Shown here: positions 22,600 to 32,428 of the stretch, in pieces
Layout of the letters: every line of letters begins with the position of its first letter
How positions within the stretch are numbered: position 1 is the stretch's first letter
Source: Telmatactis stephensoni
Taxonomy: Eukaryota > Cnidaria > Anthozoa > Actiniaria > Isophelliidae
Length of the DNA: 64,000 bases
Direction of reading: 5' to 3'
Assembly (NCBI GenBank): GCA_029948255.1
Contig: JALIZF010001873.1
Coordinates: forward strand, 372,501-436,500
Position numbers and translations under genes: made by a program
The notes under the pieces: model-generated
Told to the model about the DNA's origin: nothing
Databases searched by the model: none
Seen by the model: only the letters and a program-made list of their open reading frames with translations

Positions 22600-22995
22600 A
22601 TTGGCCAGAAAGCTATGAACTATTTGCCCATGGGCTGAACTGCGCGCTCTCTATTTTCGTCATCGTCTTTTTCAAATTGTTCGTTTTTAAGATGGCGACA
22701 CATATAACGCGCGCTCTGATTGGCTGATTGGCTGAAAAATCTATGAACTATTTCCCCATGGGCAGCACGGCTCCGTTTTTAACGTTCTAGGCTCTGTTAT
22801 AAATCAATTAGACAACAGAAAGCCACTTGCCCATTGTGTTATAGACGCACTTGAGAAAATATAAAGAACTCTTAACAAACTAGAGTCGCACTCAGCTACG
22901 CCTCGTGCCACTCTTACGTTTGTTAATCGTTCTTTATATTTTCTCTCGTGCGTCTATAACGCCATGGGCGCGCGGCTTTCTGTTGTCTAATTGAT
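22600..22995. repeat. Foldback element with flanking duplicated block
   Basis: Arms at 22805-22870 and 22929-22994 are reverse complements (CAATTAGACAACAGAAAGCC and its partner). Upstream, CTATGAACTATTTGCCCATG is repeated as CTATGAACTATTTCCCCATG at 22739, each beside GCGCGCTCTGATTGG. No ORF. Confidence 0.65.
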
Positions 22996-23055
22996 AAGTA
23001 ATCTTGGCATAGTTTGATATTTCATTACAAAAACACGATGAAACGTAAATTGAAG

Positions 23056-23298
23056 CTACAGGTCCTCGAATAGTTTTAGTCTTCGTTCAGTTAAAAATGT
23101 ACACAGTTCAACTACAGTAGGTAGAAGCCATCTAGGCTGACGCCATATTCCACTAGTACATTTATAATCTTTCACATTCTTGAAAACATGTTCAATTTTA
23201 ATGCGCTTGCGTGAATGCTCTCTATTAAACTTTCTGGCCATATTCCTTTGGCGGTGTCCTAATCGGCGAATCTGGGCCTGCCTGAAAGGTGTTAACAA
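23056..23298 (-). pseudogene. PIF/Harbinger-type transposase C-terminal fragment
   Basis: The 80-residue peptide has RKFNREHSRKRIKIEHVFKN and TVVELCTFLTERRLKLFED. The SRxRIxIExxFxxxK pattern is the end of the DDE_Tnp_4 transposase of HARBI1-like elements and contains its third catalytic acidic residue. The first two catalytic residues are missing. Alternatives are unlikely but the fragment is short. Confidence 0.6.
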
Positions 23299-23639
23299 TT
23301 TAAAATTTCTCGTTCATTGTTAGCAAACTCGTGAAGATAAATCCCGATAATTCACTCGCTGCGTGCGTTAACCTCTAATTAACTCACCAGCTCTGTGTCA
23401 AAGGCTGATTCAAAAGAAAACTTTGAATCACAACCTAAGAGTCGTTGATTTTACTCCACTTTCCATAACTCCATTACTAGAATAAAAACAACCCTAGTTC
23501 CTGTTAAGAGGAGTAGATTTTACTCCTTCTTTAGAGTCACTTTTACTCTTTTCAAATTACTCTCCTTAGCGAATACTTTTTACTCTACCGTAAGAGTAAA
23601 AACTACTCTCTAAAATTTACAGTGTAGGCTCTGCCAACA

Positions 23640-23965
23640 GGCGTTTTTGAATTCTTTCGTTGGAAGTTCCACATACTAATCGATCACACAGCATTTCATC
23701 CAGTGTTGGGCCAATTTCAGAATATGCGAGAGATTTCTCAGTTCAGCTAAGAATGTTGAGATTGAATCACCATTTTTCTGGTGTCTTGTGTTGAACTTGA
23801 AACGCTGAACAATAACAGAAGGTTTTGGTTTGTAGTATTCCTCTACTAACTTCGTCAGGTCGTCGAAACTCTTGTCTTGTGGTTGATTCGGGCCGGGGCG
23901 ACTAAATTACGGATGAGTTTATACGTCTTTGCTGCAACGGTAGCTAGGAAAACTGCTTTCTGCTT
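23640..23965 (-). pseudogene. Ty3/Gypsy gag fragment
   Basis: On the minus strand, frames carry AAKTYKLIRNLVAP, DDLTKLVEEYYKPKPSVIVQ, RFKFNTRHQKNGDSISTFLA and ELRNLS in Gypsy gag order, broken by frameshifts near 23890. Flanked by the Gypsy RT fragment at 24150, which is on the opposite strand, so the two are not one intact element. Confidence 0.6.
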
Positions 23966-24149
23966 GTCTGCCTAAAGCCACTAGGGCGAAAGCCCAACCG
24001 TAATCCTTGTCCACGGTCTCAACGGAGCTGACAAAAACTAATATGAACGACCACAACTTTTCTTTATTGACACTCGCTCGTCGAGACTCAAACATGGACC
24101 TCGTGCATGTGGTCCCCAGTCCCGACATGCTCTTCGGTACTTACATACA

Positions 24150-24820
24150 GGGAGCACAAAACCCTCTATGATTATATTGTAGTCTATGGTGCAACACAAG
24201 GAGATTATGACGCACGTCTTGAGAGAGTACTTAAAAGATTCAAGACAAAAGTTGGACTCTCAATAAAGAGAAATGCATGTTCCACATGGCTGAACTAGAG
24301 TTCATGGGATATCTATTATCTGCCAGAGGAATTGGACCAACAAAGACAAAAGCTGATGCAGTGAGCAACGCCAGAAGAACAGAGTTAGTATCAGAAATCA
24401 GGAGTTTCTTTGGACTTGCCAATTACTGTTGAAAGTTTATTCCTGGTTTAGCAGTCATTGCCGAGCCACTTAGGAAGTTAACAAGACAGAATGAACCATT
24501 CATGTGGACAAACGAGCAGGAACACTCTTTTGACAGACTGAAAGAGAGACTTACCAATGCTGAGACACTTGAATACTTTGATGTACATGCAAAGACAGCA
24601 AATCATCGCTGATACTAGCCATGTTGGCCTTGGAGCCGTGCTCGTGCAGACCCAAAAAGGTGAATCTAGAGTGATATGTTATCCTAGTAGAAGTCTGTCA
24701 GACATTGAAAAATGTTATTCACAAACAGAAAAGGAGGCTTTGGCTCTTGTCTGGGCCTGCGAACGTTTTCACATGTATGTTTATGGCATAAACTTAATTG
24801 TAAATAATGGATATTCAATT
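24150..24820 (+). pseudogene. Ty3/Gypsy reverse transcriptase and RNase H fragment
   Basis: Plus-strand pieces in several frames: VVYGATQGDYDARLERVLKR after the YxDD region, ELEFMGYLLSARGIGPTKTK, SEIRSFFGLANYC, a stop, then PFMWTNEQEHSFDRLKERLT and the RNase H part DTSHVGLGAVLVQTQKGESR with EKCYSQTEKEALALVWACER. These are the connection and RNase H blocks of Gypsy pol. At least two frameshifts and one stop. The copy ends where an AT-rich repeat begins. Confidence 0.75.
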
Positions 24821-25440
24821 CAATAGGGCATTTGGATATATGAAAAATAAAAGAAAATTAAAAATAGAAAATAATAAAAAATAAGAAATAAGATAAAATA
24901 AAATAAATAAAAATGTTGAACAAATGAAATAATTAGAACAAATAAAAGTAAAACGAGATTGAAAAACAACTTAATGTAAAATAAACATGTGGAACAAATG
25001 AAATAATGAAAACAAATAAATGCAAGATGAAATTAAGAAACAAATAAATTTATGCGAAATGAAATATAAAAAGTAAAATTGCGAATGAAGGATATGTAAT
25101 GGAATAGGGCAAATGGGTATAAAAAATTAAGAAAAATATAAATAAATAATATAAATAAATAATAAAAAATGAAAAAGAAAGAAAGAAAAAGTAGTAAAAG
25201 TAAAATGAAGTAAAGTAGATAACTAAAAATGTGAAATAAATGAAATTACATAAATAAATAATTGAAAAATTGAATAGAAAAATGATTGGAATGTGGCGAG
25301 ATGAGAAAAGGAATGTAAGAGAATTGTAGTGGTATAACGTGGAGTGGAAACGTTGTGGTGAATAACACGAAACAAAACATAATACAGTGTATAGAAAAAT
25401 AGTATAATGTTCATAACCGTTTCAAGGTGACCGATCAAGC
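24821..25440. repeat. AT-rich degenerate repeat block
   Basis: A-rich sequence built of AAATAA, AAATAAAA and AAATGAAAT words. The phrase GGATAT(T/G)...GGAATAGGGCA occurs at about 24808 and again at 25090, giving an imperfect direct repeat of about 280 bp. No ORF is credible. Confidence 0.6.
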
Positions 25441-25548
25441 ACTAGAGAAATTGTGGAAAGCCTCCTTAAGTTGTATGCTGAAACAATTATGAGAGATAAT
25501 CTAATCTTTCTGACTACAGTTATCAACAGGAGTTAGAACGCGCGCTAA

Positions 25549-25794
25549 CATAGTCACTTGGAGACATTTTTTATGAATTTGGACATTATTTTTACATTTT
25601 TCATTTTCTGGAACCAATCAGGTACGAGATGATTTTAGGGGGGCGAGTTTAAGCACTAAATGTTTACAGAAACACTAAATGCCGCCCTAAACTGCGCGTC
25701 CTTGAAGTATCTCGTACCTCATTGGTTCCGTGAAGATTAAAATGTGTCAAAATAATGTCAAAAATTCATCAAAAATGTTTCCAAGTGACTACGG
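25549..25794. repeat. MITE with about 60-bp terminal inverted repeats
   Basis: The left end TAGTCACTTGGAGACATTTT and right end AAAATGTTTCCAAGTGACTA are inverted. Similarity extends inward through the ACCAATCAGGTACGAGAT / ATCTCGTACCTCATTGGT pair. It ends 47 bp from the SRCR exon donor at 25842. No ORF. Confidence 0.75.
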
Positions 25795-25841
25795 TAGCAG
25801 GCGTCCCACTGTAACTTAAACACTCCTTTTCAATGATTTAC

Positions 25842-26025
25842 CTTTAAAGCCGGAATCAGATAATGAATCCACGATCTGAAACGATTTTTGTACTCCTGGA
25901 TACCCAAGAACATGGCAAACCACTTTTCCGTCGTTGTTTTCATTCCACCTGGATAAAACACACTGAGCCCCACAAACCATAGTATCTGACGTCAAGTCGA
26001 CCAAAATTGGGTGACGGTCCATCAG
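25842..26025 (-). CDS. SRCR domain, first-half exon with a one-base frameshift
   Basis: This 184-bp exon, bounded by TTAG and GTAAAT, enters in phase 1 with ADGPSPNFGRLDVRYYGLWG and SVCFIQ, then runs into a stop. One base over, the rest of the domain continues as WNENNDGKVVCHVLGYPG and SLSDSGFKG, leaving in phase 1 as needed by exon 20055. The C-x3-W-x7-VVC spacing matches SRCR domains if a single base in the CAGGTGG stretch is ignored. Either the gene is damaged, or the base is an assembly error. It is the exon most in need of read support. Confidence 0.7.
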
Positions 26026-26451
26026 CTAAGCGAATTATAGTGGGTGGAGGATCTGTAGGGTTAATAAAATTTTATGATTATGAATTTCGTATTAAAAATA
26101 TATTGTTATTGTTTCTGATATATTTAGTACTGAATAAACTGTGAATTTTTCTAGTATTGTACTAAAGCTATTTTGAAACAAAAAAGTACGTGGAAACGCA
26201 ATACATCTTTTGCATGGTCTTTTTGGTCTTTTTGCAGGACATCTTTCATATTTCTGTGATCGTAGCGACAAAAACATTTTACTGTTTTTCTGTGCTTTTA
26301 CAACCAAAACGACTTTTTTCAGTGAGTTTTTTCCTACAAGGATTAACCATTTCTATAAGAAAAAAATATCATGCGTTCGCCATCTTGGGTTCATTGGGGT
26401 AGCACTACTGAGATATTTGAGTAGCAAAAGCCCCCTTGAAGTCGGATTTCA

Positions 26452-26772
26452 GTTGATCGTATATATTGCTGGGCTCACTCGGGACGAACGCTGTTCGATT
26501 ACCCGAGCGGGAGACGACCTTCGGATTGCCGGTCCACTCCCGCTCGGGTAGTCGAACAAAGTTCGTTCCGAGTGAGCCCAGCTATATATAAGCCAGTTCA
26601 GAGCTTAAGAATCGTTTCTAATGAGCATGCAATTTAATCCCGAATATCTCACCTTTTTTTGTTTGATTAAAAACGAAAGAAGGTTTAAACAAAAGAAGGT
26701 GACAGGTTCGGGATAAAATCGCGCGCGCACTGAAAACGATTCTTAAACTCTGAACTGGCTTATAAGATCAAC
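26452..26772. repeat. Composite element: two palindromes within GTTGATC ends
   Basis: The outer ends GTTGATC (26452) and GATCAAC (26772) are inverted. Inside lies one palindrome (about 26463-26590, arms around GCTGGGCTCACTCGG and CCGAGTGAGCCCAGC). A second follows (about 26587-26764, arms GCCAGTTCAGAG...AAGAATCGTTTT and the reverse). No ORF. A tRNA-like sequence begins 20 bp beyond the right end. Confidence 0.7.
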
Positions 26773-26791
26773 GTCCTGCTCGCCACTAGAC

Positions 26792-26863
26792 CCTTACATA
26801 GCTTAGTGGTTAGAGCATCGAATCGGTAATCCGAAGGTCGTGGGTTCAATCCCTGCTGGGGGC
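26792..26863 (+). tRNA. tRNA-Thr-like sequence (GGT), probably tRNA-derived or decayed
   Basis: D arm TAGCTTAGTGGTTAGAGCA (A box) and T arm with GGTCGTGGGTTCAATCC (B box) are good. The seven-base anticodon loop reads TCGGTAA, giving anticodon GGT, but position 33 is C instead of the invariant T and one anticodon-stem pair is mismatched (A/C). The acceptor stem pairs poorly. It may be a pseudogene or the head of a SINE. Confidence 0.5.
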
Positions 26864-26929
26864 TCGGATTTTTCAGAGTCTTTATTTACACCAGGCTTTA
26901 CGAACAATTCTCAAAGCTAATCGCAGAAC

Positions 26930-27290
26930 GTGCTCACAGTGGATGCATGAGAAGTGTGGTTTATTATCTTTAAGGAATCGAAGGAGATTTCTGCGTTTTC
27001 AATTGGTTTTCAAGACTGTAAATAATTACAAGTGCCCTATATGCTAAATATCCGGTGTCGTACCTCCCAACACGGTCAAGCGTACGTACAAGATCATTAA
27101 GAGAAGAGCACCTCCTAAATCTTCCTTACGCTAGGACTGCAATGGGACAAAAGACTTTTCAATATGCTGCTGCCAAGGATTGGAATCACCTAACGAAGGA
27201 GTTAAGAACGATTGACAATTTCAATTTATTTAAATCACGTAAATACCTATTTCAAAAAAGGTTGTCCTCAGTTTTAATGCTTACTGCATA
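26930..27290 (+). pseudogene. LINE RT C-terminal tail fragment
   Basis: Plus-strand frames give RNRRRFLRFQLVFKTVNNYK then, one frame over, TRSSVRTRSLREEHLLNLPY, ARTAMGQKTFQYAAAKDWNH and FNLFKSRKYLFQ. This is the conserved tail of CR1/L2-type ORF2. The rest of the element is missing. Its 3' end is duplicated in inverse orientation downstream. Confidence 0.65.
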
Positions 27291-27541
27291 GTGAATACTG
27301 CATACCAAGACCGAAATGCATTGTGGATATCACATTTCAGGTATTTTTCAAAAAAAGTTGCGGAAAAAGTTGCGGATAAAGTCTACTTAGATTCAACCTG
27401 AGAGGAAACAGAGAATCAACATTAGTAAAGCCTCTTGTTACCCAATTACGAATAATCCATGATACATTTCAGTCTTGGTATGCGGTATTCACTATGCAGT
27501 GTGCACCAAAACCAAGGACAACCTTTTTTGAAATAGGTATA
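27242..27541. repeat. Foldback made from a LINE tail
   Basis: The sequence ATACCTATTTCAAAAAAGGT with about 85 bp following (27242-27326) recurs as reverse complement at 27460-27541. Because the left arm encodes the end of the LINE tail, the inverted copy arose after the insertion. The loop is about 130 bp. Confidence 0.75.
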
Positions 27542-27774
27542 TATATTTTTCTGATGAAGTGTGATAAGAGTGAGCATCAGTGTTCAGCAAATCATAAATC
27601 GTAAGTAGTTGATAGTTTTATATATTAATACATATTTTGTGTGTGTGTTTTGTTATTTATTTATCTCATTTATATTTTCTTCTCTACTCTAATTTTATAT
27701 TCATGATGATTTTATATATGTAGATATAGATTTTATAGATTTTTATAGTATTATAATTGCTGTACATAAATTTA

Positions 27775-28335
27775 TTAGCATTAGCATTAGCATTAGCATC
27801 AGCATTAGCATTAGCATTAGCATTAGCATTAGCATTAGCATTAGCATTAGCATTAGCATTAGCATTAGCATTAGCATTAGCATTAGCATTAGCATTAGCA
27901 TTAGCATTAGCATTAGCATTAGCATTAGCATTAGCATTAGCATTAGCATTAGCATTAGCATTAGCATTAGCATTAGCATTAGCATTAGCATTAGCATTAG
28001 CATTAGCATTAGCATTAGCATTAGCATTAGCATTAGCATTAGCATTAGCATTAGCATTAGCATTAGCATTAGCATTAGCATTAGCATTAGCATTAGCATT
28101 AGCATTAGCATTAGCATTAGCATTAGCATTAGCATTAGCATTAGCATTAGCATTAGCATTAGCATTAGCATTAGCATTAGCATTAGCATTAGCATTAGCA
28201 TTAGCATTAGCATTAGCATTAGCATTAGCATTAGTATTAGTATTAGTATTAGTATTAGTATTAGTATTAGTATTAGTATTAGTATTAGTATTAGTATTAG
28301 TATTAGTATTAGTATTAGTATTAGTATTAGTATTA
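27775..28335. repeat. Hexanucleotide array TTAGCA then TTAGTA
   Basis: About 76 copies of TTAGCA (one TCAGCA variant near the start) switch cleanly at 28231 to about 17 copies of TTAGTA. All open frames across it are repeat artefacts. It is followed within 5 bp by palindrome family B. Not the animal telomere repeat TTAGGG. Confidence 0.95.
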
Positions 28336-28338
28336 ATA

Positions 28339-28502
28339 ATGGTAATTGAACTGAGTGGAGTGCAATTTGGTCTGAAATCATACGAGTGATTACAAAATTG
28401 CACGACCGCGTAGCGGGAGTGCAATTTGTTAATCACAAGTATGATTTCAGACCAAAATTGCACGACACGAAGTTCAATTACCACTTAATTATATCCATTT
28501 TG
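28339..28502. repeat. Palindrome family B copy plus family A end
   Basis: Arms GGTAATTGAACT... and GTTCAATTACC (28339-28480) share the CGTGTCGTGCAATTTTGGTC core with the copy at 6724. The right flank CTTAATTATATCCATTTTGA is a family A terminus. Confidence 0.75.
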
Positions 28503-28970
28503 AAATCTGCAGTAATAATACTTGCAATACATAGTGAGTGATAACTTGATAATGAAATGACAGGTATATTTATTAGATGGTTTTCAAGTGTTTGCACATC
28601 GTTATAAAAGAATTCGTTGCTATAACCGGAAGTGAAACTACACAAATATTTATAACCTTGCTCACGTGACCATCACATAATCTACGCACGTCAAAATTAC
28701 TGTCTTTACCGAATGCATGCTGCTCACGACAGCTAGTCCATAGTTATAATATCAGTCTAAAACTGATTTTGCAGTTGAGTGGGCCTTCAGAGTCGATGAT
28801 AAATGCTCGTCTCGTCTTCTTCATTGGTTCTTTCTGCTGTTTGTTGGCGAAGAAGTTTATTGTGCAACAGGTTGGCCGGTGGCTCACTTTGGCGCCATTC
28901 CTTGATCACCGAAACACAAAATTTTGTTGTCAGAATTGGAAAGGATACTAAACCAGCATTGAAGCTTGGA
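28503..28970. other. Intronic sequence, nothing recognised
   Basis: No motif or repeat pair seen. The short ORFs around 28769-28990 overlap on both strands and carry no domain. Confidence 0.35.
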
Positions 28971-29220
28971 TGTTGCCACAGTTGTGTCAAGTTTGGGATA
29001 CCTGTGTTAACTAGCGCTCGGTTACCTAGTTAGACGTTGCTTGTACGTTTGAGTTTATGGCCACAGGAATTCACTGTCTTGTTATCTACTTTAAATATTA
29101 CCGTAATTTAACAGCGAGTTTTTTGTTGAATACGAGTGATTTGGTGAATTAAAGTTGAATTAGACAAGAAGTGTAAGTTTTCGAAACTCCATCGGGGTTG
29201 GGGCCCCGATGGCAGCCACA
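28971..29220 (+). repeat. 5' LTR of the BEL/Pao element
   Basis: Begins TGTTGCCACAGTTGTGTCAA and ends GATGGCAGCCACA. Shares these ends plus a central CACTGTCTTGTTA-like block and the CGAAACTCCATC stretch with the 3' LTR. No clear primer binding site could be assigned immediately after it. Confidence 0.8.
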
Positions 29221-29413
29221 ATAACAAGACAAGTCGCTATAACTTCTGGTGAGTTGAGCTCATGGAAAGCAGCCAAATTGATGTTATCCACGAGGAGCAA
29301 GCTTTATTGTTTTATTGGTCTTTCGATCGTCTAAGTCGACGAGTCTGAAGGTAAAGCAAGTGTTTAAGTGATTTGATTGCCTGAAAGTCAAGCAATCGCA
29401 AGTTTTAAGTCAT

Positions 29414-30877
29414 TTGAATTGTACGAGTGTACGGCTTGATATCTTCATGATGCAAAACGAAGGAAACGAAGATTTCGACGAGGAATCGATGCCAAATGCC
29501 AACGCTCAAGTACGAGCGACTCGCCTGAGAAATCCAACAGAAAAGGGGCGTGAATTTCAGTTGGAAACCAAAGTAAAGTGCTTTGTTTCTACAAGATCTG
29601 AACTATGTAAACAAATGAAAGCCACTCTTATGTTGAGAGGGCAATGTCATGATGTCTCCAAGTGGAAACAAGAGTTAAGTAAAGCTCAAGTCATACAAAT
29701 GGATCTATCAGATATTCACTGTTCTATTGGTCAACTTACTCGTGGTGAGGTGCTATATGAAGTTAATGAATTGTGGAGTCAAGTGACTAGTGAGTGGAAT
29801 AACTTTCAAGAGGATGTCAAAACCGAAATCAGGTATGTGGAACAACTACAACTAGAACGTGCTAAGTCAGTTCATGGATCTAAAGCCTCAGTGAGTTCAA
29901 GAAAGTCATCTCAGTGTGGCAGTAGAGCCAGCTCACACACAAATAAGTTAAAGCTTCAACAGAAAGAAGCTGCCCTCAAAATTGAATTGGCCTTTCTCAC
30001 TGAAGGACAGAAACTTGAGCGTCAAAAGTTAAGACAAGAACAAGATGAAGAGAACTTTAGATTGAAAAAGGAACTAGCACAACATCAAGCCCAGCTCAAC
30101 GTTTGTAATGAATTAGACTCTGATTCTGTTGAAGCCATTCTCTCGAATTTGCCTATGGAAAGTCATACTGAGTCGGTAATGAGGTATTTTGACTCCCTCG
30201 CACCGGACACAAGGGAGAATGCACCACCTCTAGTCGAGTCAGGGTACTCCCTCGCACCCACATCTATTTATAACTTAAGTCGTGAAGAGACTAAGACAGT
30301 GCGAATTAATACCCCTCTGCATACCACTATTACAACCTCCACTCCTCTTATCAGCCCAGCTCATTATGCTGTGTCCAATGCTAATCCTGATGCAGCCCGA
30401 CAGCAAAATAAGCCATTCCTGATTGATCAATCATTTAGTGCATCAGCAGTGTCAAACGTCCAGCCCCCCTTCTCAGTCAATACATGTGTTGCTATGTCAA
30501 GCCCTGTAGCATCAAGTACTTCAACTAGACCTATCACAGTTATTTCTGATGAAACCAAGTACCAACCAGCCTTGGTCAATTCAGGCCAAAGAGTCGTAAT
30601 GTCTACAGTCACTCAGAGTGTCCCCCGAGTTAGCGGTAACCATGACAACGACAGTTACTCAGCACCGGTCACCAATCCTTGTACGACACAATCTATGCAG
30701 TATAGCACGCCACTTTCTGCACAGCTTGCAGCACCAGCCAATAGTCAAGTTACAAGTTCATACACAGTCTCGTTACCAGAATTGAGTCCCATAATACCCA
30801 CAATGCACCGCATCCAAGAGTCATCTAAGTCCATTAAGTGTCAGTGCAGAACTAAGATCAGCTACATCCGCGTGTGA
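29414..30877 (+). pseudogene. BEL/Pao gag, N-terminal part
   Basis: A 487-residue open segment with a Glu/Lys/Gln-rich predicted coiled coil (about residues 180-235, QKEAALKIELAFLTEGQKLE) followed by a long Ser/Thr/Pro-rich linker. BEL/Pao gags of aquatic invertebrates often have such a charged helical N-terminus. The frame is lost near 30840 by a shift; the next segment continues as SACEQSASCDEQHSAQVSAT in another frame. Confidence 0.7.
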
Positions 30878-31470
30878 ACAGTCAGCGAGCTGTGATGAGC
30901 AACATTCTGCCCAAGTGTCAGCAACTGCTGGTTTAGAGAAGGTCGCAACTTCACTAGAACATTGTGTTACCAAGCTCATAGAGAGTAGCGAGAGAATTGC
31001 ACTAACTAATGTTAACCAAAGCAAAGACGGCAAACCTTCAAGCAATGTCTTTCGCTTGCCTGCCGTGAAGATTCCTGTGTTTAGCGGTGATCCCCTAGAA
31101 TATCCTGTCTGGAACAGTGCTTTCAAAGCCCATGTTGACGGAAAGGATTGGGATGCAGAGACAAAACTGAATGTCCTCAACCAGTATGTCTCTGGAGGTC
31201 CCAAGCAAGTTGTAGAACATTACCTGTTAATTGGCACTGAGGATGCCTATGTGAAGGCAAAATCTGTGCTCCACGAGAGGTATGGCAATCCAAATGTCGT
31301 AAGTTCGGCATTCCTTAGTAAACTAGATCAGTGGCCCAAGATAAATCCAAGAGACGCAGGAGGTCTGAGAGAGTTCTCAGACTTTCTCGACAAAGTTGTC
31401 GCAGCCAGAGAAAACATTCAGAGTCTCGCAATCCTGGACTTTGCAAAGGAAAAACATGAAGCTGATTGCA
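30840..31470 (+). pseudogene. BEL/Pao gag, central DUF1759-type domain
   Basis: Contains FRLPAVKIPVFSGDPLEYPV, WNSAFKAHVD, KLNVLNQYVSGGPKQVVEHY and LHERYGNPNVVSSAFLSKL. The LPxxxIPxFSGDxxxxxxWxxF signature is diagnostic of the DUF1759 capsid region of BEL/Pao gag. A frameshift near 31455 moves the continuation into the next segment. Confidence 0.85.
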
Positions 31471-31998
31471 AAGCTGCCCTACCACGTCGAAAGTAAGTGG
31501 ATGGAGGAAATAACAAACTGGAGACTTACAAACGGTGAGTCAAGCTATCCAACTTTCTTGAAGTTTGCAGACTTCATAAGGGAAGCCGCTGACAAGGCTA
31601 ACATCCCGGAGCTAGAGGATCTGTCTAAGTTGACTAGTAAGCCAAAAATGGTAAGAGGCCCCGGTGCCCTAGCTCTAGCCACAACAGCCACTCCCAACCC
31701 ACAGCCTCGAAAAGAGACTACGGATCAAGTGAAGGCTTGTTTGTACTGTGACAAGAGACATCATCTTATTGACTCTAAAGACTTTCAAGAGAAACACTTT
31801 TCAGTCAGAAATAACTTCTTCTTCAAAAGAAAACTTTGTTTTGGTTGCGCCCTCGGCAACCACCAAGTCAAAGACTGTAAAAACACTCCAACTTGCAAAC
31901 AGTGTGGAGGAGTTCACTTAACTTGTTTGCACCAGGAACAAAAGGCTAACACAAACTGGACCAGTGTATGTAACCTCGAGCGTCAGTACAACACCTGA
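31396..31998 (+). pseudogene. BEL/Pao gag, C-terminal part with zinc knuckles
   Basis: After the frameshift it reads MKLIAKLPYHVESKWMEEIT, FLKFADFIREAADKANIPEL and then three Cys/His clusters: CLYCDKRHHLIDSKDF, CFGCALGNHQVKDC and CKQCGGVHLTCLH. The middle one is a CCHC knuckle. This is where the protease would normally follow; instead the frame ends at 31998. Confidence 0.82.
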
Positions 31999-32177
31999 AC
32001 AGATTAACGGGGAATTCCCCCCCGAGGAGCCAGAACTTTGAACTTTGTATTTGAACTGCGTTTATAATGAACATTTATTGAACACTGACATTTATATTAT
32101 TCTTTGTTGATTATAGATTATAGCTTCGTATAGGAGAGATGAGTGAGTGTAACTGTAAGTCACAGTTAGAGGAGCCA

Positions 32178-32423
32178 TGTTGCCACAGTTGTGTCAAGTT
32201 TGGGTTTCCTGTGGTTTTCCTGGCCAGCGGTTAAACATTTAAGTGCACGTTTGAGTACGAGCGAGCGAGTGTGAAGTCAGACTGTCTTGTTACCTGACTT
32301 TTAGTTGAGTTTTAGAAGAGTTTTTTATGTAAAAAATGTAAACTAAAGAGATTAAAATCTGAATCTGACAAGCAGTCGCAACCGAAACTCCATCAGAGTT
32401 AGAAGACTCTGATGGCAGCCACA
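32178..32423 (+). repeat. 3' LTR of the BEL/Pao element
   Basis: 246 bp, ends matching the 5' LTR. A short purine run (AGAGGAG) just upstream may be the polypurine tract. The central part is much changed relative to the 5' LTR. Confidence 0.8.
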
Positions 32424-32428
32424 TTGGA

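Larger units (their letters stand above)
28971..32423 (+). mobile_element. BEL/Pao-type LTR element with gag only, LTRs and TSD intact
   Basis: LTRs of 250 and 246 bp start TGTTGCCACAG and end GATGGCAGCCACA. The 5-bp flanks are TTGGA at 28966-28970 and TTGGA at 32424-32428, a perfect target duplication, so this is one complete insertion. The internal part encodes a long BEL/Pao-like gag ending in zinc knuckles, then less than 200 bp of non-coding DNA before the 3' LTR. Protease, reverse transcriptase, RNase H and integrase are absent. The LTRs have diverged strongly in their middles, so the copy is old or the LTRs had different histories. Confidence 0.85.

Noticed and set aside
26792..26863. 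Functional tRNA-Thr gene
   Set aside because: Position 33 is C, an anticodon-stem pair is broken and the acceptor stem pairs poorly; kept only as tRNA-like.
27775..28335. Interstitial telomere repeats
   Set aside because: The units are TTAGCA and TTAGTA, not TTAGGG, and no TTAGGG copies are mixed in.
27684..28484. Long Asn/Thr/Ala-rich, Leu/Met-rich and Ala/Leu-rich open frames
   Set aside because: They are translations of the TTAGCA/TTAGTA hexamer array, which is open in several frames; no independent coding signal.
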